A stretch of 64,000 bases of DNA from Bradyrhizobium diazoefficiens (GTDB taxonomy: Bacteria; Pseudomonadota; Alphaproteobacteria; Rhizobiales; Xanthobacteraceae), in assembly GCF_016616235.1 (NCBI RefSeq), contig NZ_CP067100.1, forward strand, positions 5,577,001-5,641,000, written 5' to 3'. The notes below the pieces were generated by a model that was not told the DNA's origin, searched no databases, and saw only the letters and a program-made list of their open reading frames with translations. This document shows, in pieces, positions 8,873 through 16,445 of the stretch. Position 1 is the first letter of the stretch, and each line of letters starts with the position of its first letter. Both the position numbers and the translations under genes were made by a program.

Positions 8873-10147
8873 CTAATGCTTCCCCGGCCCCATATACCCG
8901 AACAAAAACCCCGCCACCTTGCGCATCTGGATCTCCTCGCTGCCTTCGGTGATGCGGTAGCGACGGTGATGCCGGTAGATGTGCTCGAATGGTTTGTGGC
9001 GCGAATAGCCCATGCCGCCGTGGACCTGCATGGCGCGGTCGGCGGATTCGCAGCAGAGGCGGTTTGCCCAGTAATTGCACATCGAGACGCGATCAGAGAG
9101 CGTGCGCTCGATCTGCTCCTCGGTGAGCTGGTCCATCTCCCAGGCGGTCTTGCGGATCAACAGGCGCAGCATCTCGGTTTGCGTGGCGAGTTCGACCAGC
9201 GGGAACTGGATCGCCTGGTTCTCGGCCAGTGCCCTCCCAAACGGCTTTCGCTCGCGCGCGTATTTCACGCTTTCGTTGATGCAGTAGACCGCTGCGCCGA
9301 GCGAGCTCGCCGCCTGGCGAATACGGTTCTGGTGCACGAAGCATTGCGCCAGCGACAGGCCGCGACCGACCTCGCCGAACTGCGCATCCTCCGGCACGAA
9401 CACGTCCGTAAAGCTGACGCGCGGGTGGTCGGTCGGCATGTTGAAGGTCCACATGTACTCTTCGATCCTGACGCCGTGGCTCTTGGCGGGCACCAGGAAG
9501 CAGGTGATGCCGCGGGCATCGCCGTCATTGCCCGACGTGCGCGCGAACAGCGCGCAATGGGTGGCGACGTGCATGCCTGTGGTCCACATCTTCTCGCCGT
9601 TGATGATCCAGCCCTTGACGTTGTCGCGGACAGCCGGCACCGCGCGCGTCTCCATGTGGGTCGCGTCCGAGCCGTGATGCGGCTCGGTGAGGCCAAAGGT
9701 GATGCGGTACTTGCCCCCAATCGAGCCGTCGATCATCGCCTTCTGGTCATCGCTTCCATAGCGGTCGAGCATGGTGACGACGGGAAAGTTGCCGACGATG
9801 GAATGCTCGTTCTGCAGGTCGTTATGCAGGCCGAGACCTTTTGCGGCAAAGTGCTCGCGGATCACGGCCATCCAGAGATTGGAGCCGTCCTTGCCGCCAT
9901 ATTGCTTCGGCACTGGAAAGCGCAGATGGCCGGCGGCGTCGGCGAGATCCTTGGCCTTGCGCAGCAGCGCTTCCCATTCGTGCCGCGGCAAGCCGCCATT
10001 CTCGAAATCGGTGCGCGCCCATTCGCGGCGATGATCGAAGAAGCGGATGTTGTCGTCGGCCTCCTCCAGCGGCTTGATCTCGCGTTCGATGAAACGGTCG
10101 AGCTCTCCGAGATAGGTGATGAGATCGGCAGGTAATGCGAAATCCAC
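8873..10147 (-). CDS. Acyl-CoA dehydrogenase
   Basis: FAD-dependent dehydrogenase of 424 aa that introduces an alpha,beta double bond into an acyl-CoA and passes electrons to ETF. Visible are the middle-domain flavin motif TFGLTEPHHGSDATHMETRA (about 150-170), WIINGEKMWTTG, and the C-terminal QVHGGMGYSRHKPFEHIYRH and YRITEGSEEIQ signatures. The start is a GTG at 10147 with GGGAGAGAACC upstream; the N-terminus MDFALPADL is normal for the family. It is divergent from a CaiD-like crotonase across a 209-bp gap. The chain length of the substrate is not evident. Confidence 0.93.
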   Translation of the reverse strand: MDFALPADLITYLGELDRFIEREIKPLEEADDNIRFFDHRREWARTDFENGGLPRHEWEALLRKAKDLADAAGHLRFPVPKQYGGKDGSNLWMAVIREHFAAKGLGLHNDLQNEHSIVGNFPVVTMLDRYGSDDQKAMIDGSIGGKYRITFGLTEPHHGSDATHMETRAVPAVRDNVKGWIINGEKMWTTGMHVATHCALFARTSGNDGDARGITCFLVPAKSHGVRIEEYMWTFNMPTDHPRVSFTDVFVPEDAQFGEVGRGLSLAQCFVHQNRIRQAASSLGAAVYCINESVKYARERKPFGRALAENQAIQFPLVELATQTEMLRLLIRKTAWEMDQLTEEQIERTLSDRVSMCNYWANRLCCESADRAMQVHGGMGYSRHKPFEHIYRHHRRYRITEGSEEIQMRKVAGFLFGYMGPGKH

Positions 10148-10356
10148 GGTTCTCTCCCGGATGATTTATTGTTTGCGTTAAGGCGCTAGCGCGCTTTTTG
10201 CTTCGCACGATTAAGGTGAGAAGAGCGCGCGCAAGTCAAGCAAGCCGAGACGTGCCAGAGGCGCAAGGCGCGCCCGCGCAATTCGATGGTGCTCAGGCAC
10301 TGAGGCGCGCTAGTATGTCACCAATATTCCTTCACAAGAAACTGCGGGAGCGCGCG

Positions 10357-11136
10357 ATGGAGCTGAAATTCTCAAGGGTGGAGCGCAAGGGGCCGATCAC
10401 GATCGTCACGCTGTCGCGTCCCGAGGTCTACAACGCGCTGCACATCGACGCACATTTCGAGCTCAACAAGGTGTTTGACGATTTCTCCGCCGATCCCGAA
10501 CAGTGGGTCGCGATCGTCACCGGCGCCGGCGACAAGGCGTTCTGCGCCGGCAACGATCTGAAGTGGCAGGCGGCTGGCGGCAAACGCGGCTGGGACAAAG
10601 GCGGCTTTGCCGGCCTCACCGCGCGGTTCGATTGCGACAAGCCGATCGTCGCCGCCGTCAACGGCGTCGCCATGGGCGGCGGTTTTGAAATTGCGCTCGC
10701 CTGCGATCTCATTATCGCCTCCGAGAATGCGACCTTCGCACTCCCTGAACCACGCGTTGGCCTTGCCGCACTCGCCGGCGGCCTGCATCGCCTGCCGCGG
10801 CAGATTGGGCTCAAGCGCGCCATGGGCATGATCCTCACCGCACGCCATGTCAGCGCCAAGGAAGGCCTTGAACTCGGCTTCGTCAACGAGGTGGTGCCCC
10901 AGGGCGAGGCCCTCACGGCTGCGCTGCGCTGGGCGGAGATGATCACCAAGAACTCGCCGATGTCGATCCGCGCCTCCAAGCAGGCCATTCAGAAGGGTCT
11001 TGCCGTGTCGCTGGAGCAGGCGATCGAGGAGCAGCGCGAGTATCCGGCGGTGAAGGCGATGGTGGCCTCGCAGGATTACATCGAGGGTCCGAAGGCGTTT
11101 GCGGAGAAGCGCCCGCCGCAATGGATGGGGAAGTAG
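10357..11136 (+). CDS. Crotonase family protein, CaiD-like
   Basis: Enoyl-CoA hydratase/isomerase fold, 259 aa. Oxyanion-hole motifs: GAGDKAFCAGNDLKW (about 59-73) and AVNGVAMGGGFEIALACD (about 102-119). FALPEPRVGL holds the first catalytic Glu position, but the segment RAMGMILTARHVSA has Gly where classic hydratases have the second Glu. Together with LAGGLHRLPRQIG this points to the carnitinyl-CoA-dehydratase-like branch rather than a bulk hydratase. Start ATG 10357 (MELKFSRVERK) follows CGGGAGCGCGCG. It is divergent from the acyl-CoA dehydrogenase and followed by an IS30-bearing repeat. Confidence 0.88.
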   Translation: MELKFSRVERKGPITIVTLSRPEVYNALHIDAHFELNKVFDDFSADPEQWVAIVTGAGDKAFCAGNDLKWQAAGGKRGWDKGGFAGLTARFDCDKPIVAAVNGVAMGGGFEIALACDLIIASENATFALPEPRVGLAALAGGLHRLPRQIGLKRAMGMILTARHVSAKEGLELGFVNEVVPQGEALTAALRWAEMITKNSPMSIRASKQAIQKGLAVSLEQAIEEQREYPAVKAMVASQDYIEGPKAFAEKRPPQWMGK

Positions 11137-11180
11137 CGACGTCCCTGGGCGCCTCAAAGCGAAGGACGCGCAGACGTCAC

Positions 11181-11257
11181 CGCTGTCATGCCCGGCTTGT
11201 CCGGGGCATCCAGTACGCCGCGCCTTCTCGGTCAACCGCAGACACCTCGGATTACTG
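11181..11257. repeat. Palindromic repeat family 5, copy 1, left part (IS30 target)
   Basis: Left part of a roughly 110-bp palindromic repeat: CGCTGTCATGCCCGGCTTGT ... ATCCAGTACGCCGCG ... CGGATTACTG. The right part resumes at 12676 (CTGGATCGCCCGATCAAG...GATGACAGCG). The two outer ends are complementary. An IS30-family element splits it at the CTG at 11255-11257. Confidence 0.8.
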
Positions 11258-12675
11258 GGCGGATTCAATCGCTCGTCGCAACACGCTGTGTATCGCTCAC
11301 TCGGAGCAATTGGTCGAGAGTTTCCGCTGGTGTTTTCCAGCCTAGGGTTTTCCTAGGCCTGGTATTGAGAGCAAGAGCGACGCCCTCAAGGTCATCGGCG
11401 TTGTGCATGCTGAGATCGGTCCCTTTGGGAAAGTACTGGCGCAGCAACCCATTGGTGTTCTCGTTGGTGCCGCGCTGCCATGGGCTATGAGGGTCGCAGA
11501 AGTAGACCTGCACGCCTGCGTCAATTCTCAGACGTGCATGCTGAGCCAACTCAGCTCCTTGATCCCAGGTCAGCGACCGGCGCAGTTGCTCGGGCATGGT
11601 GAAGATTGCGCGGGTGATGGCGTCGCGCACGGCTTCAGCGCCATGTCCGGCGAGTGCAGATCCTTTCACCCCAGCTTCCCGTTCCTGGTCCGTCATACGC
11701 GGCAGATGCAACAGGATGGTAAAACGGGTCGTACGCTCCACCAGGGTGCCGATCGCGGAGCTTCCCAGACCCATAATGAGGTCACCTTCCCAGTGGCCCG
11801 GCACCGCGCGATCAGCGGCCTCCGCCGGACGCTGACTGATCATGATCTCGGAAGGAATGAAGCTTCGGCCTTTACGGACGCGCGCTCTCGGCATCCGCAA
11901 TGCCCGCCCGGTGCGCAAGCAGGCCGTCAGTTCGCGGCGCAAAGCTCCTCGACCCTGCACATAAAGCGCCTGATAGATCGCCTCGTGACTGATGCGCATC
12001 GCCTCATCCTCGGGAAAGTCGAGCCGAAGTCGCCGAGAAATCTGTTCGGGGCTCCATGCCCTCGCCCAGCGTCGGTTTTGCCGATGCACAGCCCGGCGTC
12101 CCTTCCACACGACCTTCGGGCCAACGAGGAGTTCCCCGTCCGGCTTGGCGATCATACCGGCAAGCCTGTCCTGCACATAATCCCGCAGGGCCGGATTGAC
12201 GGCCAACTTCGCCAACTTGGGCCGTCGGGCAGACCGATCAGCGTGCCATTGTGCTGTGGTCGCTCGGTACTCTGGAGCACCGTGGCGGCGCGCCACATTG
12301 CGCCGGAGTTCACGAGAGATCGTGCATGGAGGCCGATCGAGCCGACGAGCGATGGCTCGCACCCCATGACCCTGTGCACGCAGGATGGCAATCTCCTCAC
12401 GTTCCGCGAACGAGAGGTAGCGCTCCGATGCAGGCTTGGACGACCGCGATAAATGTGTTGGCGGCATACCGCCTGCCCTCCGGAACCAGCGTACTCCGAT
12501 CGCCGGCGACACCCCGGCCTCAACCGCAGCATCCTCGCTCGATCGTCCCGAAGCAATCGCAGCCCAGAACGGTCTGTAATGCCTTCGTAGGGCCTCTCGG
12601 GGCCGACCTGATCGCACATAGTTCTCCATCGCAACCTCCTTTGCTGAAGTGTTGCGACGAGCGGTTGAAGCCGCC
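11258..12675 (-). mobile_element. IS30-family insertion sequence, copy A
   Basis: A 1,418-bp element. The terminal inverted repeats begin GGCGGATTCAATCGCTCGTC on the left and, read inward from the right, GGCGGCTTCAACCGCTCGTC; both continue with GCAACAC, giving about 27 bp with two mismatches. The flanks carry a 3-bp direct repeat CTG (11255-11257 and 12676-12678), in the 2-3 bp range known for IS30 elements. Removing the element and one CTG restores ATTACTGGATCGCCCG, an uninterrupted palindromic repeat. The single transposase gene is intact, so the copy may be active. The IS boundary lies 49 bp from the stop of the DUF6285 gene. Confidence 0.92.
11265..12629 (-). CDS. IS30-family transposase, copy A
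   Basis: DDE transposase of 454 aa. The N-terminal part carries helix-turn-helix DNA-binding segments (about residues 70-120, with AIARRLDRPPCTISRELRRN). The C-terminal RNase H-like domain has D283 (HWEGDLIMG), D356 (LTWDQGAE) and E390 (GTNENTNGLLRQYF), the IS30 signature. The ATG at 12629 is chosen because AGGAGGTTGCG stands directly before it; a longer frame to 12692 reads into the terminal repeat and host sequence. The reading frame is unbroken and fills almost the whole element. The protein is clearly related to, but not identical with, the copy at 16487-17857, so the two copies are not a very recent duplication. Confidence 0.95.
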   Translation of the reverse strand: MENYVRSGRPREALRRHYRPFWAAIASGRSSEDAAVEAGVSPAIGVRWFRRAGGMPPTHLSRSSKPASERYLSFAEREEIAILRAQGHGVRAIARRLDRPPCTISRELRRNVARRHGAPEYRATTAQWHADRSARRPKLAKLAVNPALRDYVQDRLAGMIAKPDGELLVGPKVVWKGRRAVHRQNRRWARAWSPEQISRRLRLDFPEDEAMRISHEAIYQALYVQGRGALRRELTACLRTGRALRMPRARVRKGRSFIPSEIMISQRPAEAADRAVPGHWEGDLIMGLGSSAIGTLVERTTRFTILLHLPRMTDQEREAGVKGSALAGHGAEAVRDAITRAIFTMPEQLRRSLTWDQGAELAQHARLRIDAGVQVYFCDPHSPWQRGTNENTNGLLRQYFPKGTDLSMHNADDLEGVALALNTRPRKTLGWKTPAETLDQLLRVSDTQRVATSD

Positions 12676-12709
12676 CTGGATCGCCCGATCAAGTCGGGCG
12701 ATGACAGCG
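12676..12709. repeat. Palindromic repeat family 5, copy 1, right part
   Basis: CTGGATCGCCCGATCAAGTC GGGCGATGACAGCG, the continuation of the repeat at 11181-11257 after IS30 copy A. It contains its own small hairpin, TCGCCCGATCAAGTCGGGCGA. Confidence 0.75.
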
Positions 12710-12724
12710 AGTGTGGAGCGTCGC

Positions 12725-13102
12725 CTACCCGCCTCGCCCCAGCTCGCGCTTGTAGGATGCATAGTTCGGCTGATCGACTGCGAGCTTATCCATTGTCGTC
12801 TGCCACAGATGCTCGGCGAGGCCCGGCGTTGCGAGATCGACTTCGCCTTTCGCAATGCGCTCGGCGAGCGCGCGGTTGAGCTCGATCACCGATCCATCCA
12901 TGCTGAGCAGCGCGCGCAGCCGCTCGACTTCCTTTGCGTCGCTCCCCGCCTCCTGCGTCAGCTGCCGCGTGACGAGGTCGAGGATGTTGATCGCGACGCG
13001 CAGCTTGAATGCCTGATGACCAGAGATCAGTGGCATGATGTCGCCCCGGAGGAAATCGGCGACGGTCTTGGTCAGCTCGATCGGTGTCGGTTCGTCCTGC
13101 AT
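12725..13102 (-). CDS. DUF6285-type small protein, LvaB-like by position
   Basis: Small soluble protein of 125 aa, no catalytic motif seen; I assign it to the DUF6285 type from its sequence style (LVTRQLTQEAGSDAKEVERL) and its place next to an APH-fold kinase. In the Pseudomonas putida levulinate pathway a small protein (LvaB) acts with the kinase LvaA; equivalence here is inferred from size and gene order, not from alignment. The ATG at 13102 (MQDEPTPIEL) is 2 bp past the stop of the kinase gene; the longer frame to 13267 is a shadow of that gene. It is the last gene of the ECH-kinase-DUF6285 operon, ending 49 bp before IS30 copy A. Confidence 0.82.
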   Translation of the reverse strand: MQDEPTPIELTKTVADFLRGDIMPLISGHQAFKLRVAINILDLVTRQLTQEAGSDAKEVERLRALLSMDGSVIELNRALAERIAKGEVDLATPGLAEHLWQTTMDKLAVDQPNYASYKRELGRGG

Positions 13103-13104
13103 GC

Positions 13105-14091
13105 CTAGCCTCCCCGCGGCGCGAGCAGCCGCAGCAGATCGATCTCGGTCTCGCTGGCGCGGCGGCCAATCATGGCGCGCTCCATGGAATGATCCGGCCC
13201 CTCGCGAAACCGCTGCATCATGCCGCCGCACATGATGCCCCAGCGCAGCGTCCCCATCACTTCCCAAAATGTCACGCGCGCCGCATCGACCTTGCGGCCT
13301 GCCGCCTCGTAGCCGGCGAACAGCTCTTCACGCGAGCCAAACCCACCAGCGGGCTTGTCGATCTCGCCAAAGCGCCAGGAGTTGACGCAGACCCAGCCGA
13401 GATCCTCCATGGGATCGCCGAGATGGGCAAGCTCCCAGTCGAGCACGGCACGCAACCCGTCAGCGCCAATGACCAGATTGCCGTTGCGGAAATCGCCGTG
13501 CACCAGCGTTGTCTCGTCCGATGGACCGGGATCATGGTCGCGCAGCCAGCGCAGCGCCAATTCGAACACCGGCTTCGGCCAATTGAGGCTCCGATAGTCG
13601 CGCTCGAACTCGCCGATCTCCTCGCTCGCCGATCTGCTGCGCAAGGCGGGCAATTTATCCTGCGGCAGCTTGTGCAGGCCAGCGAGCACACCGCCGATCT
13701 GCCGCGCCAGACGCGGCCGCGCAGCCGCGAATTCATCGTCGCGCAGAATCTTGCGGGCGATGGTTTCGCCCTCGATGCGCTGCATGATGAATCCGGTGCC
13801 GAGATCGTCCTCCGGCGTAAGCACATGCATCACGCGCGGTGACGGTACGCCGGCCTCATAGGCGAGTTGCATCAACTGCGCCTCGGCAGCGAGGCCCGCC
13901 GCACGCGTCGGCGCGGCGCCATAGCCCTTCGGCGATCGGCGCAGGATGGCGCCGATCGGCCCATCGGGATGCACGATGTCGAAGCGCCAGGTCTCCTGAC
14001 TGGCGCCGCCGGACAGCTTTGCCGCGGAGGTCGCGCCGGTCGCGCCTTTGCACCAGCGCCGGACGCTGCGCGAAAGCTCCGCCTCGATCAT
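13105..14091 (-). CDS. APH-fold acyl-CoA-associated kinase (LvaA/ACAD10-like)
   Basis: Phosphotransferase of the aminoglycoside-kinase fold, 328 aa. The catalytic loop VHGDFRNGN places the base at D200 and a metal ligand at N205; the metal-binding D218 follows in VLDWELAHLGDPMEDLGW. The N-lobe has LSGGASQETWRF. In this family, next to crotonase and acyl-CoA dehydrogenase genes, the enzyme is known or thought to phosphorylate the hydroxyl of 4-hydroxyacyl-CoA (LvaA; N-terminal domains of ACAD10/11), not antibiotics. Its stop and start overlap or nearly abut both neighbours (4-bp ATGA overlap with the crotonase gene, 2-bp gap to DUF6285), showing one operon. The substrate is inferred. Confidence 0.88.
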   Translation of the reverse strand: MIEAELSRSVRRWCKGATGATSAAKLSGGASQETWRFDIVHPDGPIGAILRRSPKGYGAAPTRAAGLAAEAQLMQLAYEAGVPSPRVMHVLTPEDDLGTGFIMQRIEGETIARKILRDDEFAAARPRLARQIGGVLAGLHKLPQDKLPALRSRSASEEIGEFERDYRSLNWPKPVFELALRWLRDHDPGPSDETTLVHGDFRNGNLVIGADGLRAVLDWELAHLGDPMEDLGWVCVNSWRFGEIDKPAGGFGSREELFAGYEAAGRKVDAARVTFWEVMGTLRWGIMCGGMMQRFREGPDHSMERAMIGRRASETEIDLLRLLAPRGG

Positions 14092-14876
14092 TTGCCTTTG
14101 AACTGCGCCGGACGCTTCTCCAGGAACGCGCCGACACCTTCGCGGAAATCATCCGTATCGCCGGCACGGAGCTGGCACTGGAATTCGAGATTGAGCTGGT
14201 CCTCGAAGGAATTTTCCGGGCTGTCCCAGTACAGTTTGCGGATCAGCGACAGCGCCACCGTCGGGCCGCTCGCGAGATCGCGCGCGAGCTTCATCGCCTC
14301 CTCCATCAGCACGCCATCGTCGTAGACGCGGTTGACGAGGCCCCATTCCAGCGCCTTTTCGGCCGGCAGCCGCTCGCCCATCAGCGACAATTCGATCGAA
14401 CGCGCCCGGCCGACCAGGCGCGGCAGCAGCCACGTCGACCCGCAATCCGGCGCGAGGCCGATGCGGCGGAACGCCTGAAGGAAGTAGGAGGACCGCGCGC
14501 ACAGGATCATGTCGCCGAGCAGCGCGAAGCTCATGCCGGCACCCGCCGCCGGCCCATTGACCGCGGTGACGATGGGGCAATGCAGGTTGCGGATGCGGCG
14601 CAGGAACGGATGGAAACCGGTCTCCAGCGTCAGGCCGGCCTTGGTCTTCTTCGACTGGCTGTTGCGGCCTTGCAGGTTCGCGCCGGTGCAGAACGCCCGC
14701 CCCGCGCCGGTCAGCACGACGCAGCGCACCTCGTCCTTCTTCTCCTCGATGGCGTCGAGCGCCTCGGCAAGGCCGCCGAGCATGTCGACGGAGACCGCGT
14801 TCATCACCTCCTGATGGTCGAGCCTGAGGATTGCGACCGAGCCATCGAAATCGAGCGTGACATGTTTGAACTGCAT
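14088..14876 (-). CDS. Enoyl-CoA hydratase/isomerase, PaaG-like
   Basis: Crotonase-fold protein of 262 aa. Motifs: GAGRAFCTGANLQGR (about 55-69), AVNGPAAGAGMSFALLGD (about 105-122), and FRRIGLAPDCGSTWLLPRLV, where Asp takes the place of one catalytic Glu, as in PaaG-type isomerases. The C-terminus EGVGAFLEKRPAQFKGK is typical. It is first in the operon with the APH-fold kinase and the DUF6285 protein (4-bp overlap), so it probably handles the enoyl-CoA formed in that route. The 179-bp gap to the divergent SDR gene holds the shared promoter region, with no clear operator. ATG at 14876 follows GAGAGGAAACC. Confidence 0.9.
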   Translation of the reverse strand: MQFKHVTLDFDGSVAILRLDHQEVMNAVSVDMLGGLAEALDAIEEKKDEVRCVVLTGAGRAFCTGANLQGRNSQSKKTKAGLTLETGFHPFLRRIRNLHCPIVTAVNGPAAGAGMSFALLGDMILCARSSYFLQAFRRIGLAPDCGSTWLLPRLVGRARSIELSLMGERLPAEKALEWGLVNRVYDDGVLMEEAMKLARDLASGPTVALSLIRKLYWDSPENSFEDQLNLEFQCQLRAGDTDDFREGVGAFLEKRPAQFKGK

Positions 14877-15055
14877 GGTTTCCTCTCAGCCGGCACTGCC
14901 GATGTTTCGCACGCCGGAATTCGTTTTTGCCGGGCGCATATTTGATTTTTGGCGCGGTCTTGTCCATGGTGATCGCAGCATAGCAAGCAATCTTGTGCGC
15001 AGCGGCTGATGCGGCTCGCGCCAGGAAGCCTCATGCCAACAACAGGAAACGCGCC

Positions 15056-15835
15056 ATGAACCTTTTCGACCTCTCCGGCCGCGTCGCGGTGATCACCGGC
15101 GGCAATGGCGGCATCGGGCTCGGCATCGCGCAGGCGCTGGCCGGCCAGGGCTGCAACGTCTCGATCTGGGGCCGCAATGCCGACAAGAACAAGGCCGCAG
15201 CCGCGAGCATGGCGGGGCTGCCAGGCAAGGTCGATAGCCGCGTCTGCGACGTCACCGATCCAGCCTCGGTCAACGCCGCGATGAAGGCGACGCTCGACAT
15301 TTTCGGCCGGGTCGACGGCTGCTTTGCCAATGCCGGAATCGGCGGCGGCGGCCGCAGGTCCTTCATCGAGCGCACCGAGGAGGAATGGCGCACGATGTTT
15401 TCGACCAATCTCGACGGCGTCTTCCACGCGTTCCAGGCCGCCGCGAAGCACATGACCGAGCGCGCCAACGCCGGCGATCCGTTCGGCCGGCTGGTTGCAA
15501 CCTCGAGTCTCGCTTCGATCTTCGGCACCGCCCGCAACGAGCACTATGCCGCGACCAAGGCTGCCATCAACGCGCTGGTGCGCGCGCTCGGCGTCGAGCT
15601 GGCGCGTCATGGCGTCACCGCGAACGCGATCCTGCCGGGCTGGATCAAGAGCGACATGACCGCGGGACTCATGGGCAACCAAAAATTCGTCGCCAACGTG
15701 ATGCCGCGCATTCCGGTGCGGCGCTTCGGCGAAGCATCCGATTTCGGCGGCATCGCGGTGTATCTGATGAGCAAGGCATCGTCGTATCACACCGCCGACA
15801 CGTTCGTGATCGACGGCGGCTATACCGCGTTTTGA
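15056..15835 (+). CDS. SDR family oxidoreductase
   Basis: Classical short-chain dehydrogenase, 259 aa, NAD(P)-dependent. Cofactor motif TGGNGGIG at about 13-20, ANAGIGGGG near 90, catalytic Ser in TSSLAS (about 152) and YAATK (about 165-169), plus LPGWIKSDMT. The substrate is unknown; in Lva-type pathways an SDR reduces the 4-oxoacyl-CoA to 4-hydroxyacyl-CoA, which would fit the divergent kinase operon, but that is inference. ATG at 15056 (MNLFDLSGRVAV) with AACAGGAAACGC upstream; the longer frame to 14993 is not needed. Followed by a family 1 repeat and a VOC gene in the same direction. Confidence 0.9.
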   Translation: MNLFDLSGRVAVITGGNGGIGLGIAQALAGQGCNVSIWGRNADKNKAAAASMAGLPGKVDSRVCDVTDPASVNAAMKATLDIFGRVDGCFANAGIGGGGRRSFIERTEEEWRTMFSTNLDGVFHAFQAAAKHMTERANAGDPFGRLVATSSLASIFGTARNEHYAATKAAINALVRALGVELARHGVTANAILPGWIKSDMTAGLMGNQKFVANVMPRIPVRRFGEASDFGGIAVYLMSKASSYHTADTFVIDGGYTAF

Positions 15836-15840
15836 TTTTC

Positions 15841-15933
15841 GTAGGGTGGACAAAGCCGCGCTGTTCGCGCGCCGTGCCCACCATCAGCATTTTCGACTGC
15901 CGTGGTGGGCACGCTGCGCTTTGCCCACCCTAC
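15841..15933. repeat. Palindromic intergenic repeat, family 1, copy 3
   Basis: GTAGGGTGGACAAAGCCGCG ... GCGCTTTGCCCACCCTAC with complementary ends; related to 3364-3452 and 8758-8849. It lies between two co-directional genes (SDR and VOC), so it would be transcribed. Confidence 0.85.
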
Positions 15934-15970
15934 CGCATCTCAGTTCGTAAGCGCGAAAGGGACAGGGCAA

Positions 15971-16351
15971 ATGTTCTCACACATCATGATCGGCACCAAC
16001 GATCTCGACAAGGCCAAGACGTTCTACGACACGCTGCTCGGCACGCTCGAGGTGCGGCCGGCACGGGTCGACGGGCACCGCATCTTCTACATCACCAAGA
16101 CCGGCGTGTTCTCAGTGACAAAACCGATCAACGGCGAGCCGGCGACCTGTGCGAATGGCGGCACGATCGGCTTTGCCGCCAACTCACCTGAGCAGGTCGA
16201 CAAGTGGCACGCGACCGGCGTCGCGGCCGGCGGAACGCCGATCGAGAATCCGCCCGGCATCCGCGAGGGCGCGGGGAACAAGCTCTATATCGCCTATTTG
16301 CGCGATCTCGACGGCAACAAGATCTGCGCGATGCACCGGATGCAGAGCTGA
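15971..16351 (+). CDS. VOC family protein (glyoxalase/dioxygenase fold)
   Basis: Vicinal-oxygen-chelate fold protein of 126 aa. It opens with FSHIMIGTNDLDKAKTFYD, the usual first beta-alpha unit with a metal-ligand His (residue 4), and closes with YIAYLRDLDGNKICAMHR, the usual last strand. Members include glyoxalase-like lyases, dioxygenases and resistance proteins; the reaction cannot be told here. The ATG at 15971 has AGGGCAA just upstream; the preceding 69 bases of open frame belong to a repeat. It may be cotranscribed with the SDR gene, from which the repeat separates it. IS30 copy B begins 94 bp downstream of its stop. Confidence 0.85.
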   Translation: MFSHIMIGTNDLDKAKTFYDTLLGTLEVRPARVDGHRIFYITKTGVFSVTKPINGEPATCANGGTIGFAANSPEQVDKWHATGVAAGGTPIENPPGIREGAGNKLYIAYLRDLDGNKICAMHRMQS

Positions 16352-16362
16352 TTTAGCCACAA

Positions 16363-16445
16363 CACCGCTGTCATGCCCCGGCTTGACCGGAGCATCCAGT
16401 ACGCCGCGGCCCTTCGGTTCAATCACCGCCGGCTCTGGAATACTG
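16363..16445. repeat. Palindromic repeat family 5, copy 2, left part (IS30 target)
   Basis: ACACCGCTGTCATGCCCCGG ... ATCCAGTACGCCGCGG ... TGGAATACTG: same element as 11181-11257, again split at the CTG (16443-16445). The right part is 17904-17940. Confidence 0.8.
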
